Of a DNA stretch of 21,080 nucleotides, positions 15,763 to 21,080 are shown in pieces. Origin of the DNA: Deinococcus sp. (lineage in GTDB: Bacteria; Deinococcota; Deinococci; Deinococcales; Deinococcaceae). The translations under genes were made by a program, and so were the position numbers. How positions within the stretch are numbered: the first letter of the stretch is position 1; each line of letters starts with the position of its first letter. The notes under the pieces were generated by a model. The model did no database searches and was not told the DNA's origin. It was given only the letters and a program-made list of their open reading frames with translations. The DNA is taken from NCBI RefSeq assembly GCF_018260405.1, contig NZ_JAGLBG010000045.1, positions 1-21,080 of the forward strand, written 5' to 3'.

Positions 15763-16383
15763 TCAGACTGCTGCGCCGCGCCGCTGGAGCAGGGCGGTGT
15801 CGGCCCAGATGTAGCGGGCGGCCAGCGTCCGGTGGGGTGCCCACAGCGCCAGCACGTCGGCGGGTTCGCGCCCTGGGTGCAGCTGTGCCAGCCCCTGGCG
15901 CAGCGCCAGATCGCCCAGGCTGAACACGTCCGGGCGGGCCAGCGCGAACATCAGAAACATTTCGGCGGTCCAGCGGCCAATTCCCGGCAAGCGGATCAGT
16001 TCGGTAACGATTTCCTCGTCGGGCAACGCGGCCAGGCGAGCAAAGTCGGTACTTCCAGTCTGGGCCGCTTGCGCGATGGCCTTAACGGTACGCACCTTGG
16101 CCCACGACAGGCCCACGCCGCGCAGTTCGTCGCCGGAGGCCCGCAGCAGGGTATCGGGATTGACCTCCCCCAGCTGTTCGACCAGCCGCGCATGAATGCT
16201 GGCAGCGGCCTTAACGCTCAACTGTTGCCCGGTCACGTTGCGAATCAGGGTGCCCAGCGGGTCGGCGGTCGGCACCAGCACTGTCAGCTCATTGACGCGC
16301 CAGATGACTGCCCTCATCACCGGGTCGCGTGACAGGTGGTTCAGGGCGCTGGCATGGTCGGTCAGAGGCGCGGCAAAAGACAT
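15763..16383 (-). CDS. alkA: DNA-3-methyladenine glycosylase II (AlkA-like)
   Basis: Excises alkylated bases such as 3-methyladenine, starting base-excision repair. The 206 residues match the short form known from Deinococcus (AlkA2), which lacks the N-terminal TBP-like domain of the Escherichia coli enzyme. The helix-hairpin-helix is LIRLPGIGRWTAEMFL (129-144), followed by the catalytic Asp158 in FSLGDLALRQG. IRNVTGQQLSVKAAASI (47-63) is the conserved substrate-pocket region. The ATG at 16383 is the natural start; no TANNNT hexamer at the usual distance and no clear ribosome-binding site is seen. Convergent with the flavin reductase gene with a 1-bp gap. Confidence 0.92.
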   Translation of the reverse strand: MSFAAPLTDHASALNHLSRDPVMRAVIWRVNELTVLVPTADPLGTLIRNVTGQQLSVKAAASIHARLVEQLGEVNPDTLLRASGDELRGVGLSWAKVRTVKAIAQAAQTGSTDFARLAALPDEEIVTELIRLPGIGRWTAEMFLMFALARPDVFSLGDLALRQGLAQLHPGREPADVLALWAPHRTLAARYIWADTALLQRRGAAV

Positions 16384-16515
16384 GGCTTATGGTCGAATGC
16401 GGCGAGGCCAGGATTCTTTATGTGGCCTTTAGCAATGTGCGCTGGCCCCCACCAGCTGACCCCGGCCTGATCTCCAGTCTTGATTCCTAGACCTGGAACG
16501 CGGCAGCATAGAGTT

Positions 16516-17019
16516 ATGAAGTCTTTTGTTGCTACCCTGCCCGCCATTTTGCTGGTTTCGCTCCTTGCCAGCGCCAGCGCCCAGACCCACATCGGCAGCG
16601 TCACCCTGACCCGTCCGGCGACCCCCGCGCCCGCTGCGGCGGCTCACCGCACCGTTCCAGCCAATGCCGACAAGGGCGGCGACACGATGAACACCATGGC
16701 CGTCCCTGCTGGCGCACAGGAAATCCGTGGGCGTATCCGGGCCGCCGGGGGCACAGTCATCCTGCCCGCCGGAAGCAGCGTTAACGTGCTGGTCAGCGAC
16801 CTGACCCGCCCCGCGCAGCTTTTGAAGGTCTCGTTCAGAACTAGCCGCCTGAGCACGCCCTACCAGCTGGTGTTCAACTCGGGTCGCCTGAACCGCGCCC
16901 ACACCTACGCGGTGCAGGCCAATGTGACGGATGCCAGTGGAAAAGTGCTGTACAGCAGCGACAGCTCGGCTGTGTTGCCCGGCACCCGCCGCGCCGTTGT
17001 AGACGTGACTGTTCGCTGA
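16516..17019 (+). CDS. Secreted YbaY/YscW-domain protein
   Basis: A 167-residue exported protein. Residues 1-22 are a signal peptide (MKSF, hydrophobic LLVSLLAS, ASA-Q cleavage site). There is no lipobox Cys, so unlike Escherichia coli YbaY it is not a lipoprotein. After a Pro/Ala-rich linker the C-terminal ~100 residues match the YbaY/YscW beta-sandwich: EIRGRIRAAGGTVILPAGS, NVLVSDLTRPA, then PYQLVFNSGRLNRAHTYAVQA and LYSSDSSAVLPG. Domain members act as periplasmic chaperone-like or envelope proteins of unclear role. I choose ATG 16516 because the 12 residues upstream in frame precede the signal peptide. A terminator follows 17 bp after the stop. Confidence 0.8.
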   Translation: MKSFVATLPAILLVSLLASASAQTHIGSVTLTRPATPAPAAAAHRTVPANADKGGDTMNTMAVPAGAQEIRGRIRAAGGTVILPAGSSVNVLVSDLTRPAQLLKVSFRTSRLSTPYQLVFNSGRLNRAHTYAVQANVTDASGKVLYSSDSSAVLPGTRRAVVDVTVR

Positions 17020-17035
17020 AGTTCTTGCATACCAG

Positions 17036-17071
17036 AGCCGGGGGCCACCTTGAGGTCTCCGGCTTTTGCTT
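17036..17071 (+). terminator. Intrinsic terminator of the YbaY-like gene
   Basis: AGCCGG (17036-17041) pairs with CCGGCT (17059-17064), with a smaller ACC/GGT stem inside, followed by a T-rich tail (TTTTGCTT). Confidence 0.65.
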
Positions 17072-17109
17072 GTGCCTGGGCCGGTCATTTAGAGCAGCTT
17101 GCCTTAGGC

Positions 17110-17124
17110 AATACGGATTGCGAT
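17110..17124 (+). repeat. Dispersed ATACGGA-type repeat, copy 3
   Basis: ATACGGATTGCGATT, inside the MITE-like element; differs from the 5710 copy at two of 15 positions. Confidence 0.5.
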
Positions 17125-17135
17125 TAGAGCATTTT

Positions 17136-17170
17136 GCAAAAAGATGGTGCTCTTTTGAGCATCTTTTTGC
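17136..17170. repeat. Long hairpin inside the MITE-like element
   Basis: GCAAAAAGAT (17136-17145) pairs with ATCTTTTTGC (17161-17170), and GCTC (17149-17152) pairs with GAGC (17157-17160) over a TTTT loop, giving 14 bp in total with a 3-nt bulge. The T-run within the 3' arm could also terminate transcripts. Confidence 0.65.
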
Positions 17171-17190
17171 CGAGTGGAACGAGTGAAAAA

Positions 17191-17250
17191 GAAAGGGCAG
17201 GACGTAGAATGAAGGGAGCGGCGGTGTTGTTCCGACGTGCCCATCATTCG
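17191..17250 (+). repeat. 60-nt direct repeat, copy A
   Basis: Identical to 20944-21003 at 56 of 60 positions, with no gaps. Lies near the right end of the MITE-like element. Confidence 0.85.
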
Positions 17251-17394
17251 CAGAACTGCTCTAAATCTGAAATAACCAGCCTACACAATCCAAGCTGCTG
17301 TGGTGCAGCGCAAATGGGCGATGAAGGCCACGTAGAGCTATCCCCTGACCGCGCTGAAAACGCCTGGATTCAGGAGGCCCACCGGGCACCAGCA

Positions 17395-17751
17395 CTATCC
17401 CTCCAGCATCTGCTTCCAGCCTGCTGGGTCCTCACCCACGGTCAGCACCTTGCCGCCGCGCACCAGTGGCAGCAGCAGCAGCTCGGGCGTTTCGATGATC
17501 TTGGCGATGACGCCTTCCTCGGTGGTTCGCAGGTAGGTGAGGTTGCTTTGCTCATAGGCCTTGCCTTCCAGGTCCAGCAGGGCATTCAGACCAAATTTCT
17601 GCACGAAACGGGTCAGTTCGCCCCTGGCGATGGGCCGCTCCCTAAGATCCACAAAATGAATCTTGACCCCACGCTCCTTGAAAAACCTTTCGGCGGCGCG
17701 GGTTTCCTTGCTCTTTTTGGTGCCGAACACCTGAATCTGAACATCGGGCAT
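17395..17751 (-). CDS. Cysteine-free ArsC/Spx-fold protein
   Basis: A 118-residue thioredoxin-like protein of the ArsC/Spx/YffB group. The N-terminus IQVFGTKKSKETRAAERFFKE is the family's first strand and helix, IHFVDLRERPIARGELTRF the second, and LLPLVRGGKVLTVGEDPAGWKQML the usual C-terminal part. Position 12-14, where arsenate reductases carry the catalytic Cys (and Spx a CxxC), reads KKS here, and the whole protein has no cysteine. It therefore cannot be a classical arsenate reductase; a binding or regulatory role is more likely. TACACT lies 7 nt before ATG 17751, and a dispersed repeat sits just upstream of that. Confidence 0.82.
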   Translation of the reverse strand: MPDVQIQVFGTKKSKETRAAERFFKERGVKIHFVDLRERPIARGELTRFVQKFGLNALLDLEGKAYEQSNLTYLRTTEEGVIAKIIETPELLLLPLVRGGKVLTVGEDPAGWKQMLEG

Positions 17752-17758
17752 AGCGCAA

Positions 17759-17764
17759 AGTGTA
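17759..17764 (-). promoter_or_regulatory. Leaderless-type -10 hexamer of the ArsC-like gene
   Basis: On the minus strand TACACT is followed by 7 nt and ATG 17751. Confidence 0.6.
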
Positions 17765-17770
17765 GGGCTA

Positions 17771-17822
17771 ATACGGACTGCCGATTGAACCGGGCCGTTT
17801 TGGATTCAATCCGAGCAGAGGC
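17771..17822 (+). repeat. Dispersed ATACGGA-type repeat, copy 4, with inverted repeat
   Basis: ATACGGACTGCCGATTGAA starts the copy; GATTGAA (17783-17789) is mirrored by TTCAATC (17815-17821). It occupies the -35 region of the ArsC-like gene. The remainder of 17823-17954 shows nothing I recognise. Confidence 0.55.
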
Positions 17823-17954
17823 GAGAACAATACGAGTTTCGCGGCGTGGCGGTACAGGCGGCACTCTCCCGGGCAAAACGGACTCGCTTGAGCAAGCCTG
17901 ACCGCTGTCTTGAGCAAAGCGGCACCCAGAAAGGGGCCTGCTCGCCCGCTCGGC

Positions 17955-17980
17955 ATCAAAAGCCACAAATGATGTGGCCC
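17955..17980 (-). terminator. Intrinsic terminator of dnaX
   Basis: On the minus strand GCCACA, a 5-nt loop and TGTGGC are followed by TTTTGA. In plus coordinates the arms are 17962-17967 and 17973-17978. It lies a few bases behind the dnaX TAA (17983-17985). Confidence 0.7.
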
Positions 17981-17982
17981 CT

Positions 17983-20406
17983 TTAGGAAAGCTGCTCTAG
18001 AGCGTCGGTTTCTTCGTCGCCTGCACCCTCACCGGTTACGGTGGCCTGATAGTTGCGGTTCTTACCGATTTCGCGCACCCGGCCAGAAAAACGCGACTTG
18101 ACTTCCTCGTAGAGCGGGTGGGCACGGATGTCGCCGGGGCGTGAAGGTGCACCGGGGGCAGCTGGGCCGGTAGAAACCGTGGCGAGGTTGCCCTTAGACC
18201 TGGGAGGCTGAGGCTGAGAAGCGGGCGCGGCAGGCGGCGGGGCCGGGCGCTTGGGGACAAATTCCTCGAACGGCGAGTCGCCCAAATCAGGCCCCACCTG
18301 CGCCCCGCCAAAGCTGCCGCCTATGTCGCCCCAGTCGGGTTCCTCGGTGATCGCTTCGACCACGTACAGCTCCCGGCTCTGGCCCGGCGGGGTCACCAGA
18401 TCGCCGCCACTGGCATCGGCTGGCGCAGTCGGGACGTCGGCTACGTGTTCTTTCTCCCAGGCCCCGAAAGGCTCGTCGGGCAATGGCGCGGCGGCCCTAT
18501 CGTCGGGACTGGGCGGGTCTACGCGGTGTTCGCGCTCCAGGGTCGCCACGTTGGTTCGGCGCGGCGGCGGGGCGCTCGGGGCCTGCGGAGTAGGCGCGGG
18601 CGGGTCTGCCGGGGCAGGGGGGAATTCCCCGTGACTGTCGGCGGCGTCTGCTGTGTGTGACGTTGCCTGCGGCGCTACCGGCTCCAGGGGCGCGGCCCGC
18701 TGAACATTCCGGCGTGGCGCAGGGTCGAAATCAGAAATCTCGGCTAGGGCAGTGTGCTGGGTAGGCGGGGCAACCAGCCGAGGCTCTTGCAAGTCTCCTA
18801 CAGGAATAGCAGCAGCGACACCATGAACAGACCCTACGGTTCTAGATTTTGCCCTTTGAATTCCATTACTTGTACTTAGTTCCACATCATAATCTGGATA
18901 AAACTTCCAAATAAGTTTGCAAAGATCATCAAACTTGCTTACCAGATGGGTCGTGTGATACTTCCATTTGGCATCTAATTCTACTGTTACCAGGCCCTCT
19001 GTAATTGTTGCGCTTGTCTCACGTAAGAATGGTTTGAATGGTACGTCGGCGGCGTCTTTAATATTTTTCCAAGATGTTGTAGGCAAAGACGAGCCAGGAG
19101 GAGCCTGGATCACCTGTTCTTTTGCCTCCCGTACCGGTGTACCCACACGCCGCTGCGCCGTGTCAAAGTCGGGAATGACCGGAGCTGCCGAGCGCCCGCC
19201 GCCCGCCTGCCCGCCGCTACCGCGCAGGGTCGCCAGTTCCTTTTCCAGTCGGTTGAGCCGCTGCACGAGGTCGGCAGGCACCTGCGCCGCGCTGTTCCGG
19301 GCGGCATTATTCGGGGCCGCGCTACTGGCTGAGCCGCCAGACAGATTGCCGGAGGCTGCGCCCACATTTCCTCCATCTGCGGCCAGAATCGCGTGGGTCA
19401 GGGCCAGTTCCAGGCTCTGCTGGTCGGCGCTGCGGGCAAAGCGGCTTTCTTGTTGATCTAGCGCGGCCTGCAATTTAAGCAGCCGGGGCACCTCTGCTCC
19501 TTCCAGCTTGCCGCCGCTTTCTAAGCCCAGTTCGGCGTGCAGGGCCGCCCCAAACGCCGCCACCAGGCCCTCGACGACCGTGCGGGCGGCAAATCCGTCG
19601 CGGTACAGCGCCGCTGCGCCCGCAAGCGCCGTGCCCGCGTCGCCCAGGACGAGCGCCCCGGCAATGCCGCGCACGCGCTCACCGGGGGGCAGGCCCAGCG
19701 CGTCCTCGACCGCCGGGCGGGTAATGGCCGTGCCCGCCGCCAGCATCCTTTCCAGCAGGCTTTCGCCGTCGCGCATAGCCCCGTCGGCCAGTCGGCCAAT
19801 CAGTTGCAGGGCGTCGGCTTCGGCGCTCAGGCCTTCTTGACTAACCAGTCCGGCCAGCTTTCCGGCAATTTCTTCGGGGGTCAGGCGGCGAAAGCGGTAA
19901 TGCTGACACCGCGAGAGGATGGTAGGAATAATCTTTTCGGGTTCGGTGGTCGCTAGAATAAAAATAACGTGGCTCGGCGGCTCTTCGAGCGTTTTGAGGA
20001 GCGCGTTGAAGGCCGAGCGCGTCATCATGTGCGCCTCGTCGAGGATGTAGATTTTTTTGCCGCCGCGCATGGCCGCCAGGCCCACTTTTTCGCGCAGGTC
20101 GCGCACGTCGTCCACCGAGTTGTTAGACGCGGCGTCGATTTCCATCACGTCGGGGTGGTTGCCCGAACGCACCGCCAGGCAGCTTTCGCACTCGCCGCAG
20201 GGCTTAATGCCGGGGGTAGTGCAGTTGGCCGTCATGGCAATTAGGCGGGCCGTGGTGGTTTTGCCCACGCCGCGCGGCCCCGAAAACAGGTAAGCGTGCC
20301 CGACCCGCCCCTGCTCTAGGGCTGTTCTGAGAACGTCCTTGACATGTTCTTGCCCCACGATGTCTTCCCAGCGAATAGGCCGGGCCCGCTGGTAGATGGC
20401 GCTCAT
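17983..20406 (-). CDS. dnaX: DNA polymerase III subunit tau (DnaX)
   Basis: The clamp-loader motor and organiser of the replicative polymerase. At 807 residues it is longer than the Escherichia coli (643) or Thermus (about 530) tau. The AAA+ domain has Walker A GPRGVGKT (43-50), zinc cysteines 62, 70, 73 and 76, the DEAH box (123-126), and sensor/arginine-finger SRCQ (165-168). Domain III follows to about 350, then a Gly/Ser/Ala-rich linker. Residues about 445-520 (TSWKNIKDAADVPFKPFL onward) form a small folded domain, and a long Pro/Ala-rich linker precedes the final conserved stretch DIRAHPLYEEVKSRFSGRVR. The start ATG 20406 has GAGG 6 nt upstream. The codons for residues 443-542 are strikingly AT-rich, unlike the rest, and include a possible frameshift site for a shorter gamma form. 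Confidence 0.96.
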   Translation of the reverse strand: MSAIYQRARPIRWEDIVGQEHVKDVLRTALEQGRVGHAYLFSGPRGVGKTTTARLIAMTANCTTPGIKPCGECESCLAVRSGNHPDVMEIDAASNNSVDDVRDLREKVGLAAMRGGKKIYILDEAHMMTRSAFNALLKTLEEPPSHVIFILATTEPEKIIPTILSRCQHYRFRRLTPEEIAGKLAGLVSQEGLSAEADALQLIGRLADGAMRDGESLLERMLAAGTAITRPAVEDALGLPPGERVRGIAGALVLGDAGTALAGAAALYRDGFAARTVVEGLVAAFGAALHAELGLESGGKLEGAEVPRLLKLQAALDQQESRFARSADQQSLELALTHAILAADGGNVGAASGNLSGGSASSAAPNNAARNSAAQVPADLVQRLNRLEKELATLRGSGGQAGGGRSAAPVIPDFDTAQRRVGTPVREAKEQVIQAPPGSSLPTTSWKNIKDAADVPFKPFLRETSATITEGLVTVELDAKWKYHTTHLVSKFDDLCKLIWKFYPDYDVELSTSNGIQRAKSRTVGSVHGVAAAIPVGDLQEPRLVAPPTQHTALAEISDFDPAPRRNVQRAAPLEPVAPQATSHTADAADSHGEFPPAPADPPAPTPQAPSAPPPRRTNVATLEREHRVDPPSPDDRAAAPLPDEPFGAWEKEHVADVPTAPADASGGDLVTPPGQSRELYVVEAITEEPDWGDIGGSFGGAQVGPDLGDSPFEEFVPKRPAPPPAAPASQPQPPRSKGNLATVSTGPAAPGAPSRPGDIRAHPLYEEVKSRFSGRVREIGKNRNYQATVTGEGAGDEETDALEQLS
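18783..19080 (-). other. AT-rich, low-GC3 island within dnaX
   Basis: Bases 18841-19080 are about 39% GC by hand count, falling to 33% in 18841-18900, in a gene otherwise well above 60%. Only about 32 of 100 codons here end in G or C, and codons such as TTA, CTA, AGA and ATT are common. The reading frame is intact throughout. The island coincides with one small folded domain and its flank. Confidence 0.9.
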
Positions 20407-20453
20407 CTTGCGCCTCTGACGCCTCTAGGGGCCAAAAGGTCTAAGGGTCTAAG

Positions 20454-20528
20454 GGTGAGTGGAAAGTGGGTAGTGAAAAGTGCGAAAAACGCCCTAGCAA
20501 AAGCGTTTTCCTCTACTGACCACTCACC
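20454..20528. other. Nested inverted repeats upstream of dnaX
   Basis: GGTGAGTGG (20454-20462) pairs with CCACTCACC (20520-20528), enclosing AAAACGC (20486-20492) with GCGTTTT (20503-20509). A tandem GTCTAAGG repeat lies next to it at about 20438-20454. The gap 20407-20692 otherwise carries the dnaX ribosome-binding site and the tRNA promoter. Confidence 0.5.
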
Positions 20529-20657
20529 ACTGACCACGGACCGTCTCACCTTTCCAGTCTAGTACGGCCCCCACCGCCAGACAGTGAGACTGACCAGAGA
20601 GTTGTACCAGGGCGGCAACCTTCGCGGCCCCCCTCGCCAGAAGCGGCTGCGGCGTGC

Positions 20658-20663
20658 TACACT
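20658..20663 (+). promoter_or_regulatory. Probable -10 box of tRNA-Ser
   Basis: TACACT about 30 nt before the tRNA, implying a short 5' leader. No good -35 box is seen at 17 bp. Confidence 0.4.
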
Positions 20664-20692
20664 CCCGTCTGCCCTTGTAGGTCGCATGTCGC

Positions 20693-20783
<91 letters not shown>

Positions 20784-20793
20784 ACAGAAAAAG

Positions 20794-20821
20794 CCCGCCC
20801 TCACCGGCGGGTTTCTTCTTT
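20794..20821 (+). terminator. Intrinsic terminator of tRNA-Ser
   Basis: CCCGCC (20794-20799), 6-nt loop, GGCGGG (20806-20811), then TTTCTTCTTT. Perfect stem 12 bp behind the tRNA. Confidence 0.85.
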
Positions 20822-20878
20822 GGTCGGCGGGGGCAGTGTGGCCGCCTTGCCCGGCTCTCCCTGATGTTGACTGCTGCG

Positions 20879-20934
20879 CGGCGTCGCAAGGCCGTGTGGG
20901 GGGCGCATGATGCACCCGCTACCCCACGACGCCG
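20879..20934. other. Compound inverted repeat next to the second 60-nt repeat
   Basis: CGGCGTCG (20879-20886) pairs with CGACGCCG (20927-20934), and TGGGG (about 20897-20901) with CCCCA (20922-20926), forming a two-part stem. It ends 9 bp before repeat copy B, roughly as the hairpin of the MITE-like element lies before copy A, though the sequences differ. Confidence 0.5.
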
Positions 20935-20943
20935 TACACCGAA

Positions 20944-21003
20944 GAAAGAGCAGGAAGTAGAATGAAGGGGGCGGCGGTGTTTTTCCGACGTGCCCATCAT
21001 TCG
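20944..21003 (+). repeat. 60-nt direct repeat, copy B
   Basis: Matches 17191-17250 at 56 of 60 positions. The flanks diverge: the CTGCTCTAAAT end seen behind copy A is here CTGTCTGAGGC, so this is a partial or decayed copy. I see no gene in 20822-21080. Confidence 0.85.
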
Positions 21004-21080
21004 GAGAGGCTGTCTGAGGCCCATATCGTCGGAGTATCCATGCTGCCCTCTTCATCAGGCGCACAATCGCTGGAGCAGAA

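Larger units (their letters stand above)
17087..17266. mobile_element. MITE-like 180-bp element with 11-bp perfect terminal inverted repeats
   Basis: ATTTAGAGCAG (17087-17097) is repeated exactly in inverse as CTGCTCTAAAT (17256-17266). Inside lie an ATACGGA-type repeat (17110-17124), a long hairpin (17136-17170) and a 60-nt block (17191-17250) found again at 20944-21003. The element has no coding capacity, is less GC-rich than its surroundings, and fits a non-autonomous transposon or one of the small non-coding repeats known from Deinococcus. I cannot identify a target-site duplication with confidence. Confidence 0.6.

Overview
This 21-kb window looks like a chromosomal stretch of a Deinococcus species. 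Four things point there. The coding DNA is very GC-rich. Many genes have a TANNNT hexamer 6-7 nt before the start codon, the hallmark of leaderless Deinococcus mRNAs. The housekeeping proteins look Deinococcus-like (AlkA2-type glycosylase, long DnaX, Hen1, YbaY/YscW protein). The gaps are full of short dispersed repeats.

Layout. 1-656: 3' end of an alpha/beta-hydrolase gene. 657-1144: gene-poor debris with a probable transposase remnant and a GTTCAC repeat cluster. 1145-2301 (minus): a LysM/M23 cell-wall peptidase translationally coupled to a small ABM-like protein. 2374-5639 (plus): truA, hen1 and an AEC-family permease gene. 5925-7436: an ABC ATPase fused to its permease. 7488-8474: galE, convergent with a double GNAT acetyltransferase gene (8498-9472, minus). 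9473-10075: a long gap holding the strongest sigma-70-like promoter in the window, followed by two terminators and no convincing gene, so a candidate small RNA. 10076-12073: tkt. 12304-14726 (minus): a three-gene, 8-nt-overlap operon (PlsC-like acyltransferase, FecCD permease, FecE/FhuC ATPase). 14789-15761: divergent xseB and a flavin-reductase gene sharing one promoter core. 15763-16383 (minus): alkA. 16516-17019: a secreted YbaY/YscW-like protein. 17087-17266: a MITE-like repeat. 17395-17751 (minus): a cysteine-free ArsC/Spx-fold protein. 17983-20406 (minus): dnaX. 20693-20782: tRNA-Ser(CGA).

Most genes are independent housekeeping or transport functions rather than one pathway. Nucleic-acid maintenance is well represented: TruA, Hen1, XseB, AlkA and DnaX.

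The features most worth a second look are these: a ~300-bp AT-rich, low-GC3 island inside dnaX that also holds an A5 run with an immediate -1-frame stop; the orphan transcription unit upstream of tkt; an 18-bp inverted repeat with an alternative fold downstream of tkt; the MITE-like element and its partial copy at the right edge; the overlapping divergent leaderless promoters of xseB and the flavin reductase; and a probable CTG start for the FecCD permease. I see no CRISPR array, rRNA, prophage or intact insertion sequence.
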